A stretch of DNA of 64,000 nt from JAXGXQ01 sp040772685. GTDB taxonomy: Bacteria; Bacillota; Clostridia; Saccharofermentanales; UBA5734. Below are positions 8,191 to 16,394 of the stretch, in pieces. Both the position numbers and the translations under genes were made by a program. The first letter of the stretch is position 1. Every line of letters starts with the position of its first letter. A model generated the notes under the pieces. The model was not told the DNA's origin. It made no database searches and saw nothing but the letters and a program-made list of their open reading frames with translations. The stretch lies in the NCBI GenBank assembly GCA_040772685.1, contig JAXGXQ010000001.1, positions 372,001 to 436,000 on the forward strand, in the 5' to 3' direction.

Positions 8191-9549
8191 TTAGAACGGG
8201 AACCCGCCTTTACCGAAACCGAAACCGGGCATACGCCCTTTCCTGCCCTTGGCCATGCCTGTGAATTGCTTCATCATTTTCTGAGTGTCTTCATACTGGC
8301 GGATGAGGCGGTTAACCTCCTGTACACTGGTGCCTGAACCAGCGGCAATCCGCTTGCGGCGGCTGGCATTGAGCAGGTTGGGGGTATTGCGCTCTTTCCG
8401 GGTCATCGAACGGATAATCGCCATACTGCGGTCAATGGCCTTTTCGTCGATATCTTTTTCGCTGATTTGCTTATTGCCCATACCGGGAAGCATTCCGATC
8501 ATGTCTTTAAGCGAACCCATTTTGCCCATTTCTTCAAACTGCTGCAGCATATCTTCGAGTGTGAATTGGTTCTTGCGCAGTTTTTCCACCGCATCAAGCG
8601 CTTTTTTCTCATCCAGGGCAGCTGATGCTTTTTCAATCAGCGTCATGACATCGCCCATGCCAAGAATCCGGGAAGCCATGCGGTCAGGATGGAATTCTTC
8701 AATATCTTCGACTTTTTCACCAACAGTTATCAGCTTAATCGGCTTGCCTGTCATGTGGCGGATCGAAAGGGCGGCACCGCCGCGGGCATCACCGTCCAGC
8801 TTGGTCATGATGAAGCCGTCGAGGCCGATTTCCTGGTCAAACTGTAAAGCAACGTTAACGGCTTCCTGGCCGATCATGGCATCAACAACCAGCAGTTTTT
8901 CGGTTGGGTTTACAGCCTTGCCGATTTGACGCAGCTCATTCATCATTTCGCTGTCAATTGTCATGCGGCCTGCGGTATCTACTATCAGTGTGTCGCAGAG
9001 CATATAGCGCGCCCTGCCTACAGCGGCAGCGGCAATATCGGCGGCGTCTTTGTTTTCAGGCTGGATGAAACAGGGAATATTGATTTTTTCGGCCAGAATT
9101 TCAAGCTGTCGGGCAGCGGCAGGCCTGTGGACGTCCACAGAGGTCAACATCGGCTTCTTGCCTTTTTGACGCAGCATCAGCGCCAGCTTAGCGGCAGTTG
9201 TAGTTTTACCTGCGCCTTGCAAACCATAGAGCATGATTACTGTGAAGCCGGTGGGAGAAACCGCAATTTTGCTGCTCGATTCCCCCAGAATTTTTACCAG
9301 TGATTCATGCACGATTTTGACTACCTGTTGCCCAGGCGTCAGGCTTTCCATTACTTCAGCGCCTTTACTGCGCTCGGAAATATCTGCAACCAGTTCTTTT
9401 ACAACCTGGTAGTTAACGTCAGCTTCCAACAGCGAGAGACGAATCTCGCGCATCATTTCCTTGATATCCTGCTCGGTAACGCGTGCCTTACCGCGCATTT
9501 TGGCGGTGATTTGGGCCATCCTTGCCGATAGACCTTCAAATAGAGCCAT
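8191..9549 (-). CDS. ffh: Signal recognition particle protein Ffh
   Basis: GTPase of the SRP that binds signal sequences and 4.5S RNA and hands ribosomes to FtsY at the membrane. N domain at residues 1-90; G1 GLQGAGKT at 109-116, DTAGRM and TKLDGDARGG later in the G domain; methionine-rich M domain from about 300 with the RNA-binding RKRIAAGSG motif; a Gly/Phe-rich tail ends the protein. 452 residues, normal length. It follows ylxM, its usual partner gene, with which it is probably co-transcribed. Confidence 0.97.
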   Translation of the reverse strand: MALFEGLSARMAQITAKMRGKARVTEQDIKEMMREIRLSLLEADVNYQVVKELVADISERSKGAEVMESLTPGQQVVKIVHESLVKILGESSSKIAVSPTGFTVIMLYGLQGAGKTTTAAKLALMLRQKGKKPMLTSVDVHRPAAARQLEILAEKINIPCFIQPENKDAADIAAAAVGRARYMLCDTLIVDTAGRMTIDSEMMNELRQIGKAVNPTEKLLVVDAMIGQEAVNVALQFDQEIGLDGFIMTKLDGDARGGAALSIRHMTGKPIKLITVGEKVEDIEEFHPDRMASRILGMGDVMTLIEKASAALDEKKALDAVEKLRKNQFTLEDMLQQFEEMGKMGSLKDMIGMLPGMGNKQISEKDIDEKAIDRSMAIIRSMTRKERNTPNLLNASRRKRIAAGSGTSVQEVNRLIRQYEDTQKMMKQFTGMAKGRKGRMPGFGFGKGGFPF

Positions 9550-9617
9550 GCCATCTCCTTTATCCGATAACCGCTCGCAGGCGGCTGGGTTCTTTTTACT
9601 TCAGTGCTTTGTTCTTA

Positions 9618-9962
9618 TTACCACAGGAGTTCAGCTAAAGTCTGCAGCGAATTTTCCGCTCCCTGCCGGTCACCGGCGGCTACTGCCTTACGGGCCAGAG
9701 AAAGCTCTGCTTCCGCCTTTTGCCGTCGCTCCAAAAAGCGCAAACGGTTTTCAAAATCCAGCAGCGAAGCCATACCTCGGTTAACAGCATCGTGCACACC
9801 CTGTCTTGAAATTGCCAGGTTTTCAGCGATTTCAGCCAACGAAAGATCCTCAGCCAAATAAAACTCAAGCACTTCTTTGGTTCTTTCTGTTAGAAGAGCT
9901 CCGTATAAATCCAGCAAAAGCAGACTTGTGGTGCGATCAGGATGTGTAAGAATTTCGCTCAT
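9618..9962 (-). CDS. ylxM: YlxM/p13-like helix-turn-helix protein
   Basis: Small protein of the YlxM family found next to ffh in Gram-positive bacteria and thought to modulate SRP. A sigma-70 region-4-like helix-turn-helix is visible at about residues 27-60 (LAEIAENLAISRQGVHDAV). I start it at ATG 9962, giving 114 residues and a good match to the family N-terminus; longer frames would begin inside the promoter -35 box. There is no ribosome site: a perfect TATAAT lies only seven bases before the ATG, so the mRNA is probably leaderless. The C-terminal 40 residues form a charged, Ala-rich helix. Confidence 0.85.
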   Translation of the reverse strand: MSEILTHPDRTTSLLLLDLYGALLTERTKEVLEFYLAEDLSLAEIAENLAISRQGVHDAVNRGMASLLDFENRLRFLERRQKAEAELSLARKAVAAGDRQGAENSLQTLAELLW

Positions 9963-9969
9963 GCCAGCA

Positions 9970-9998
9970 ATTATAAAGAATGCCTGTATCTCTGTCAA
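9970..9998 (-). promoter_or_regulatory. Perfect-consensus promoter for ylxM-ffh
   Basis: TTGACA at 9993-9998, exactly 17 bases, TATAAT at 9970-9975: the full sigma-A consensus. The ylxM ATG begins at 9962, so the expected transcription start falls at or within a base or two of the start codon. Confidence 0.85.
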
Positions 9999-10015
9999 GC
10001 AGAAATACTTGACAG
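9992..10015. promoter_or_regulatory. Inverted repeat over the ylxM -35 box
   Basis: CTGTCAAG at 9992-9999 and CTTGACAG at 10008-10015 form a perfect 8-base inverted repeat with an 8-base gap. One arm contains the -35 hexamer of the ylxM promoter. It looks like an operator; no T-run follows it in either direction, so it is not a good terminator. Confidence 0.45.
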
Positions 10016-10022
10016 GCAGCAG

Positions 10023-10937
10023 TTAAGCATCCGGCAAAAGTGAGTTGACGAATGATTCACTATCGAAGTCCATCAGGTCTTCCAGACCTTCGCCAAGCCC
10101 TGCTAAATAGATCGGCAGACTTGTTTCGGCTGCCACTGCCACGGCGACGCCGCCTTTGGCGTTGCCGTCCAGTTTAGTTATGACAATTCCAGTGACTTCA
10201 GTGACTTCATGGAAAACTCTGGCTTGTTGAACCGCGTTCTGGCCGGTTGTGGCGTCAATCACCAGCAAAGTTTCGCAGTTTGCTTCCGGTGCTTCCCTGG
10301 CGATAATCCGGCGGATTTTGGCCAGTTCAGCCATCAGATTGCCTTTATTGTGTAAACGGCCGGCTGTATCCAGAATCAGCACATCTGCTTTACGCGCCTT
10401 GGCTGCCTGTACAGAGTCAAAAACAACCGCTGCCGGGTCGGAACCTTCGGCATGGGCTATTACCGGGGTATTGGTGCGTTCGCCCCAAACAGTCAGCTGT
10501 TCAATTGCGGCAGCGCGGAAAGTGTCAGCAGCACCCATAATCACTTTAAGACCCTGTTTGTGGAACCTGGCGCAAAGCTTGCCGGCAGTTGTCGTTTTAC
10601 CAGTGCCGTTCACACCTACCATCAGCAGAATCGTCAGCTTGCCTTGTGGAATTTCCAGCTTTTGGGCGGGGCCGAGGATACGCAGCATTTGAGTGCGCAT
10701 TTCTGTTAAAACGGCTGTGCGCGAAGCATCACCGGTTGCTTTGATATGTTCGCGGATAGCTTGAATAATGGCTGTTGCATTACTGGCGCCGACATCGGCC
10801 TGAATCAGCAGGATTTCAAGGTCATCCAGCATTTCTTCATCGAAGAAACCAATATTCGCGGCAATACGGTTAAAACCGGTGGTTAATGCATCACGGGTTT
10901 TTTGCAAACCAAGCTTAAAAGCGTCAAATAATCCCAT
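10023..10937 (-). CDS. ftsY: Signal recognition particle receptor FtsY
   Basis: SRP receptor GTPase that docks ribosome-nascent-chain complexes at the membrane. G1 GVNGTGKT at residues 108-115, then DTAGRLHNKGNLM and TKLDGNAKGG. At 304 residues it lacks the long acidic N-terminal domain of the enterobacterial protein, as is common in Firmicutes; membrane contact would be through the amphipathic start of the N domain. Start ATG has AAAGG nine bases upstream. It lies 20 bases downstream of a duplicated piece of smc. Confidence 0.96.
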   Translation of the reverse strand: MGLFDAFKLGLQKTRDALTTGFNRIAANIGFFDEEMLDDLEILLIQADVGASNATAIIQAIREHIKATGDASRTAVLTEMRTQMLRILGPAQKLEIPQGKLTILLMVGVNGTGKTTTAGKLCARFHKQGLKVIMGAADTFRAAAIEQLTVWGERTNTPVIAHAEGSDPAAVVFDSVQAAKARKADVLILDTAGRLHNKGNLMAELAKIRRIIAREAPEANCETLLVIDATTGQNAVQQARVFHEVTEVTGIVITKLDGNAKGGVAVAVAAETSLPIYLAGLGEGLEDLMDFDSESFVNSLLPDA

Positions 10938-10956
10938 TTTCAGTACCTTTCATCAG

Positions 10957-11032
10957 TCACCAAGTTTCATGGAGAGAATGCGTGAGATCCCTTAATCACC
11001 AAGTTTCATGGACAGAATGCGTGAGATCCCTT
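10957..11032 (-). repeat. 39-bp in-frame tandem duplication of the smc 3' end
   Basis: Bases 10957-10993 and 10996-11032 are identical except for one base (a G/C difference at 10973/11012), with a period of 39 bases. The upstream copy encodes the last 12 residues of SMC plus its TAA; the downstream copy, in the same frame, encodes the same 12 residues and ends in TGA. It looks like a recent duplication of 13 codons that moved the stop upstream. Confidence 0.9.
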
Positions 11033-14000
11033 TTTCCTGCATGGTAACGCCGTACAATCTGTCAGCGGCTTCCATTGTGCCTTTGCGATGGGTAACCAGG
11101 ATAAACTGGGCATCGGCCGCATAGCGACGGATATATTCCGTAAACCTGACTACGTTGGCATCGTCTAGCGCTGCTTCAACTTCATCCAGCACACAGAACG
11201 GCGTCGGCCGCAATTTGAGTATAGCAAACAACAAAGCAATTGCCGTCAGGCAGCGTTCACCGCCGGAAAGCAGCATCATGTTCTGTAACTTTTTGCCGGG
11301 AGGTTGAGCCTTGATTTCAATGCCGCAATTAAGAATGTCGCTGTCGTTCTCCAGATTCAGCTCAGCTGTGCCGCCGCCGAATAATTCCGTAAATACTTCG
11401 CTGAAATTGATGTTGATCTGCTGGAAATGCTCGGAGAACTGCAGTTTCATCGCGGTGGTGATTTCTTCAATCACAGATTTAAGATCTCTGGCGGCCGACT
11501 CAATATCATCACGCTGGCGGATCATGAATTCGCAGCGTTCACTTACTTGTGAATATTCTTCAATTGCAGCAACGTTAACGTCGCCCAAACCACGCAGTTC
11601 GCTGCGCAGCGCTGCGACTTCACGGCTGGTTTCAGCCCGGTTGGTCAAAGCCTGCCAGTCGGTACCTACTTGTTCTGCTGTCAATTCGTATTCTTCCCAT
11701 AGCCGGTTTTTGGCTTCGTCCAGCTGCATTTCAGTCTTGCCAAGACGGGCTTCAATTCTGGCTATTTCTGTTTGCAACGCCGTGCCGCGGGCTGAGGCCG
11801 CTTCCAGCTCTGTGAAAAGGTTAGAACGCTCAGCATCTGCTTTTTCTTTACGTTTGGTAAGTTGCCCGCCTTCAGAGCTTACTTTCTGGCCGGCATCCTT
11901 GATTTGCAGGATCTTGCTGGTGATTTGCTCAACCGCTGTTGTCAGCGCGGCAATTTCCGCATGCAAATGGGTACGGTCAGATTCTCGCCGCTGCTGCCTT
12001 TGCAGACTGGCCTGGCGCTCTGTTTCAATCCTGGCTGTAACTTCAAGAGCAGCCTGCAGCGATTCTTCAACAGAACGGAACGAAACGCGCAGATCCGAGA
12101 CGGTTTCGCGCAGGTCATCACGACGTGCCCGGTCTTCCCGGCCGCTGGTTTCAGTCTGTGCTATAAGCTCGCGCAATTCGGCGATTCTGGCTTCCATGTT
12201 TGCAATTGCCTGTTCGGCAGAAGCCACTTCATTTTCGGAATTCTTTTGCTGCTCGTTCAGCTGGTTTAAATCAATCTGCAGCATTTCGCGTCTTGCTTCA
12301 ATGCGCGCTGTTTCGGCGATAATCATATTGAGGGCAGCTTCCGCTTGCAGGCGTTCGCGGTCTACAGCAGTTGTTTGCTGATCAAGTACAACCAGGTTAC
12401 GGGCCGATTCAGTTGCCGCAAGCTCGGCTTTATTGTGTTCGGTCCGCTTTTTGGCTAAAGCCGTTTCAATATTGGTGATTTTTTCTCCCAGCTGTTCAAT
12501 TTCACGTGTGCGGCTCAGCATACCGCTGGCAGCCTGGCGATTGTAGCCGCCGGTCATGGAGCCACCCGGGTTTATCACATCGCCGGCTAAAGTCACAATC
12601 CGGCAACTGAAACGGATTTGCCTGGCCATGATGTTAGCCGCGTTCAGATCGGCTGCGATCACCACGCGCCCCAGCAACGAGCCAACAATTGCCTTTAAGT
12701 CTTCCTCACAGCGCACCAGATCCGAGGCTACTGCGATGAAACCGCTTTGCCGGTGCAAAGTTTGGAGGATATCTAAATCAAGGCTACGGCCGCGGATATT
12801 GGAGATCGGCAGGAAAGTCGCACGTCCGTAACGCTTTTCCTTGAGCCATTCGATCAACCGGGCTGCGGTTTGCTCATCTGCGGTAACAATATTCTGCAGG
12901 GCGTGGCCAAGCGCAATTTCCACAGCCAGCTCGTAATCCTGCTCAACCCGGATCAGGTCAGCAAGCGTACCACGGATACCCTCGGCAAACAGCTTGTCGC
13001 GGCTGGCTTCCTGCATAATCCGGCGCACCGGTTCAACATAACCTTCGCGGTTACGCTCCAGATCCTGGAGCGTGCGGCGGCGGTATTCACTGTTATGCAA
13101 TTCCTGCTCATCAGCGGTAATCTGCCGGTCGAGACTTGTTATCCCGCTTTGTTCAGCAGCCAGGCGATTGCGTGATTCTTCTGCCTCGGTTGCAAGCCCG
13201 GCCAGCTTTTGGCGAACCGCGCTTAAAGCAGTTTCAGCCTCTTCCTGCTGAATCCGGCTGCGGTCAATATCACTGATCAAATCTGCTAACTCCAGCTTCA
13301 ACGAGCGCCGGCGCGAATCCAGTAAGGTCCCCTGACCACGAATTTGCTGCAGCTGGCCTCGCTGTTCAAACAGTTTGTCCTGCAGACTGCTATATTCAGC
13401 TTTTTGCGTTTCCAGACGTTTTTCCTGTTGATCGAGTACGGACAAAACCGCGTTCATTTCGTTTTCCGCAGCTGTCAGACGGTCTTTATATTGTCTTGCC
13501 TGAAGTTTCAGGCGTTCAGCTTTGGTTTGTTTATCAGCAAGTTCAGCATCGAGTACTCCTAACTGGCGATCCAGCTCAGATTGCTCAGATTCACTGGCGG
13601 TAATCTGCAGTTTCAGTTGCTTGATGCGATCCTGGTTGCGCAGCAGTTGACCTTCGGCAGCAGATAATTCCTGATTAAGTTCCATAAAGCGGGCGCGCTG
13701 TTCTGTCAAGGCCTGCTCAAGAGCTTGACTCTCAGTTTGCAGCAAAGAGTTGCGTTCACGCAGGTTATCCAATTTAAAGTTTTCATCCCGCAGGTCTTCA
13801 GTGACCTGGAATAACTCCTCGGACTGTTCCAGCCGCTTCTGCTCATGCTGATTTATCGTATCCAGCAGCAGGTTTGTTTCACGCTCTTTAAGCTGATCGC
13901 GCAGGTAAAGGTATCTTTTCGCTACCGCGGATTGTTCTGCCAGAGGTTCAATCCGCGCTGTCAATTCATCAATGACATCGTTGATCCGGAGCATGTTCAG

Positions 14001-14555
14001 TTCGGTATTAGCCAGCTTGCGCTCAGCTTCATCCTTGCGTGTCTTGAATTTAACAATGCCGGAAGCTTCTTCAAAAACGCGGCGCCGGTCTTCAGAACGG
14101 TTACTGAGAATATCGTCAATACGGCCCTGGCCAACGATTGAATATCCGTCACGGCCCAGGCCGGTATCCATAAACAGTGCGGTGATATCTTTAAGGCGGC
14201 AAAGTGTTTTGTTCAGATAGTATTCGCTGTCTCCAGAGCGGTAAAGCCTCCTGGTAACAGCCAGTTCGCCGTAGTCGATCGGCAGCTTGCGGTCCTGGTT
14301 ATCAATCACCATGCTGACTTCGGCATAACTCATTGCCCGGCGTGACTGCGTACCGGTAAAAATGACGTCCTCCATGCGCGAACCACGCAAAGTGCGGACG
14401 CTTTGCTCGCCAAGTACCCAGCGGATGGCATCTGTTACATTCGACTTGCCGCTGCCGTTGGGTCCGATGATGGCGGTTACGCCTTGATGGAATTCAATTA
14501 CAGTGCGTTCCGGAAAAGATTTGAAGCCCTGTATTTCGAGTGATTTCAGGTGCAT
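10992..14555 (-). CDS. smc: Chromosome segregation protein SMC
   Basis: Condensin ATPase that organises the chromosome. The 1,187-residue product has the Walker A motif GPNGSGKS at residues 31-38, a first coiled coil of about 170-500, a hinge of about 510-640 with GYNR and GGSMTGG, a second coiled coil, and the ABC signature LLSGGERCLTA followed by a Walker B ending LDEVEAALDD. I start at ATG 14555, where family members begin (MHLKSLEIQGFKSF); the longer frame adds only seven residues. A TGC-TATAAT extended -10 lies about 30 bases upstream. The 3' end is duplicated. Confidence 0.97.
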   Translation of the reverse strand: MHLKSLEIQGFKSFPERTVIEFHQGVTAIIGPNGSGKSNVTDAIRWVLGEQSVRTLRGSRMEDVIFTGTQSRRAMSYAEVSMVIDNQDRKLPIDYGELAVTRRLYRSGDSEYYLNKTLCRLKDITALFMDTGLGRDGYSIVGQGRIDDILSNRSEDRRRVFEEASGIVKFKTRKDEAERKLANTELNMLRINDVIDELTARIEPLAEQSAVAKRYLYLRDQLKERETNLLLDTINQHEQKRLEQSEELFQVTEDLRDENFKLDNLRERNSLLQTESQALEQALTEQRARFMELNQELSAAEGQLLRNQDRIKQLKLQITASESEQSELDRQLGVLDAELADKQTKAERLKLQARQYKDRLTAAENEMNAVLSVLDQQEKRLETQKAEYSSLQDKLFEQRGQLQQIRGQGTLLDSRRRSLKLELADLISDIDRSRIQQEEAETALSAVRQKLAGLATEAEESRNRLAAEQSGITSLDRQITADEQELHNSEYRRRTLQDLERNREGYVEPVRRIMQEASRDKLFAEGIRGTLADLIRVEQDYELAVEIALGHALQNIVTADEQTAARLIEWLKEKRYGRATFLPISNIRGRSLDLDILQTLHRQSGFIAVASDLVRCEEDLKAIVGSLLGRVVIAADLNAANIMARQIRFSCRIVTLAGDVINPGGSMTGGYNRQAASGMLSRTREIEQLGEKITNIETALAKKRTEHNKAELAATESARNLVVLDQQTTAVDRERLQAEAALNMIIAETARIEARREMLQIDLNQLNEQQKNSENEVASAEQAIANMEARIAELRELIAQTETSGREDRARRDDLRETVSDLRVSFRSVEESLQAALEVTARIETERQASLQRQQRRESDRTHLHAEIAALTTAVEQITSKILQIKDAGQKVSSEGGQLTKRKEKADAERSNLFTELEAASARGTALQTEIARIEARLGKTEMQLDEAKNRLWEEYELTAEQVGTDWQALTNRAETSREVAALRSELRGLGDVNVAAIEEYSQVSERCEFMIRQRDDIESAARDLKSVIEEITTAMKLQFSEHFQQININFSEVFTELFGGGTAELNLENDSDILNCGIEIKAQPPGKKLQNMMLLSGGERCLTAIALLFAILKLRPTPFCVLDEVEAALDDANVVRFTEYIRRYAADAQFILVTHRKGTMEAADRLYGVTMQEKGISRILSMKLGD

Positions 14556-14585
14556 TAAAAGACCCCCGTGGTACAAATCCAGAAC

Positions 14586-14594
14586 ATTATAGCA
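14586..14594 (-). promoter_or_regulatory. Extended -10 promoter for smc
   Basis: TGCTATAAT between the rnc stop and the smc start, with no good -35 hexamer. It would give smc a leader of about 25 bases. Confidence 0.45.
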
Positions 14595-14615
14595 TACCCA
14601 AGGGGGTTGGCGTTG

Positions 14616-15335
14616 CTATTCCATTCTCAACAGGGCTTCCTGAGCAGCTTGTTGTTCAGCTTCTTTTTTGCTGTTGCCGCTGCCCTCACCCAGTGCCCGC
14701 TCATCGAGCAGCACCTGAGCAGTGAAAGTGCGTTCGTGGACAGGGCCTTCTTCCCTGACGATCACGAATTTTAGCACAGCCTGTGGCCTGGTGCTCTGAA
14801 TCAGCTCAATCAACCTGCTCTTAAAATCGTAGACCAATTTGCCGGCGATAGCCTTTTTAAGATCGGCTGCCAGCAATCTTCCCACCAGAGCTTCTGCTGC
14901 CTGATAGCCGCCATCTTGAAAAGTCGCGCCGATTATCGCTTCAACAGCGTTCGAAAGGTTCGAGGCCTTTTTGCGACCGCCGGTTGCAGCTTCACCGCGC
15001 CCCAACCGCAAATAACTGCCAAGGTTCATAGCGATGGCAGCTTTAGCTAAGGTTGGCTCACAGACAACGAGCGCACGGGTTTTAGTCATCTGCCCTTCAC
15101 TGAATTGTGCCGCGTTCTGGTAAAGCAGATGACTTACTACTAAATCAAGCACCGCATCACCCAAAAATTCGAGGCGCTCATTATCCAGGCAGTCAGGCTG
15201 ACGTTGTTCATAGGCATAAGTTGAGTGGGTTATGGCTTCAAGCAGAAGCTTGGGGTTTTGAAAAGAATAGCCGATCTCAGCCTGCAGCTGCTTTAAGTTA
15301 AACGTCGGCAGATCGGGATTTAACGGACTGGTCAT
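14616..15335 (-). CDS. rnc: Ribonuclease III
   Basis: Double-strand RNA endonuclease for rRNA and mRNA processing. The catalytic signature ERLEFLGDAVLD is at residues 53-64 and a dsRNA-binding domain fills about residues 165-238 (start DFKSRLIELIQ, end KKEAEQQAAQEAL). 239 residues. It starts 70 bases after acpP, beyond a terminator. PNPase, another RNA-decay gene in the window, has a hairpin leader of the kind RNase III can cut. Confidence 0.96.
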   Translation of the reverse strand: MTSPLNPDLPTFNLKQLQAEIGYSFQNPKLLLEAITHSTYAYEQRQPDCLDNERLEFLGDAVLDLVVSHLLYQNAAQFSEGQMTKTRALVVCEPTLAKAAIAMNLGSYLRLGRGEAATGGRKKASNLSNAVEAIIGATFQDGGYQAAEALVGRLLAADLKKAIAGKLVYDFKSRLIELIQSTRPQAVLKFVIVREEGPVHERTFTAQVLLDERALGEGSGNSKKEAEQQAAQEALLRME

Positions 15336-15357
15336 AGCGTCACCTGAATCAGTTCCA

Positions 15358-15382
15358 AGAAAAAAAGCACTTTGCGGTGCTT
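15358..15382 (-). terminator. Intrinsic terminator after acpP
   Basis: AAGCAC-CGCAAA-GTGCTT hairpin followed by TTTTTTT on the minus strand, 24 bases after the acpP stop. It would raise acpP mRNA over rnc and smc. Confidence 0.8.
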
Positions 15383-15405
15383 CTTTGTTGGTCTGATTGA
15401 TTTAA

Positions 15406-15645
15406 TTATCTGTTGTTTTTAATAAAATCGACTGCGTCACCGACTGTCTTAATGCGTTCCGCTTCTTCGTCAGGAATAGAAATATTGAATTCCTGCTCCA
15501 TGGCCATTACAAGCTCGACGATATCGAGTGAATCGGCATTAAGATCATCGATAAAATTGGACTCCAGGGTAATCAAGTCTTCATCGACACCCAGCTGATC
15601 CACAAGAATATTTTGTACTGTTTCAAAAATCTGATCGTTGGACAT
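15406..15645 (-). CDS. acpP: Acyl carrier protein
   Basis: 79-residue carrier of fatty acid synthesis intermediates. The DSLD motif with the phosphopantetheine serine is at about residue 39 (LNADSLDIVELVM), in a very acidic protein. ATG with GGAGG. The gene has its own strong promoter and terminator, fitting the high amounts needed. plsX and the fab genes, often just upstream in Bacillus, are absent here. Confidence 0.97.
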   Translation of the reverse strand: MSNDQIFETVQNILVDQLGVDEDLITLESNFIDDLNADSLDIVELVMAMEQEFNISIPDEEAERIKTVGDAVDFIKNNR

Positions 15646-15695
15646 TTAGGAACCTCCTCATATTGGGCAACATTTACATGCTCGTTTTTAATTAA

Positions 15696-15712
15696 AACCG
15701 GCATTTCCGGTT
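15696..15712 (-). promoter_or_regulatory. Hairpin or operator at the acpP transcription start
   Basis: AACCGG-5-CCGGTT begins directly after the acpP -10 box, so it spans the expected start point. It could be a repressor site or a 5' stabilising hairpin. It does not match the FapR consensus as I know it. Confidence 0.35.
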
Positions 15713-15741
15713 AACATAACCTATTTTTATTTGATAGTCAA
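15713..15741 (-). promoter_or_regulatory. Promoter for acpP
   Basis: TTGACT at 15736-15741, 17-base A/T-rich spacer, TATGTT at 15713-15718. A second TTGACA at 15747-15752 lies a turn upstream but has no matching -10. Confidence 0.65.
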
Positions 15742-15785
15742 GAGATTGTCAAGCGCTTATCTGACTGTTCAGAAATAAGGCGAGT

Positions 15786-16394
15786 TTATTTCGCTTCTTT
15801 CAAGAAATTGATGTTCTTGAACAGATAATCAAAGCCTGAGGTCAGTGTCATAATAACTGCCAGGAAGAGCAAAAAATCGCCAGTACGCGTGATCCAAATC
15901 TGGTCAATTCTGCCGGCCAGCAAATGTACAATGGGTTTTTCCAGCATCAGGAATGTAATCGCAACCATTTGCAGCAGTGTTTTTGTTTTGCCCAGTTTAC
16001 TGGCGGCGATTACTTTGCCATTGTCACTCGCGACCAGACGAATAGCAGTAACCACAAATTCTCGAATAATGATGATAATCGCGATAACAGAGTGAATTCG
16101 CTGTTGTTGCACCAGCACTGTCAGCACAGAAATAATCAGCAGTTTATCGGCAATAGGATCTAAAAATTTTCCTAAGTTTGTGACTAGACCGCGGCTGCGG
16201 GCTATTTTACCATCGAACATATCAGTAAGTGAGGCGATTACAAATAATAAAGCAGCTGGGAAATGACCATAATTGACTACAAAGTTATTCCAACCGGCAA
16301 AAATTTCACCGCCAAAAGGAATCGGCAACATAAAAATAATTATAAACGGGACGAGAATAATCCGGGCCAGGGTGAGTTTGTTGGGCAGGTTCAC
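15786..16394 (-). CDS. pgsA: CDP-diacylglycerol-glycerol-3-phosphate 3-phosphatidyltransferase
   Basis: Membrane enzyme making phosphatidylglycerol phosphate. The CDP-alcohol phosphotransferase motif D-G-x2-A-R-x8-G-x3-D-x3-D is complete (DGKIAR ... GKFLDPIADK) near residues 65-87. Several hydrophobic helices span the 202 residues. The start overlaps the rimO stop by four bases (ATGA), so the two are coupled. Confidence 0.93.
   Translation of the reverse strand: MNLPNKLTLARIILVPFIIIFMLPIPFGGEIFAGWNNFVVNYGHFPAALLFVIASLTDMFDGKIARSRGLVTNLGKFLDPIADKLLIISVLTVLVQQQRIHSVIAIIIIIREFVVTAIRLVASDNGKVIAASKLGKTKTLLQMVAITFLMLEKPIVHLLAGRIDQIWITRTGDFLLFLAVIMTLTSGFDYLFKNINFLKEAK

Noticed and set aside
11311..12381. 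356-codon open frame antisense to smc
   Set aside because: Ser/Arg-rich shadow of the coiled-coil codons, with no family features.
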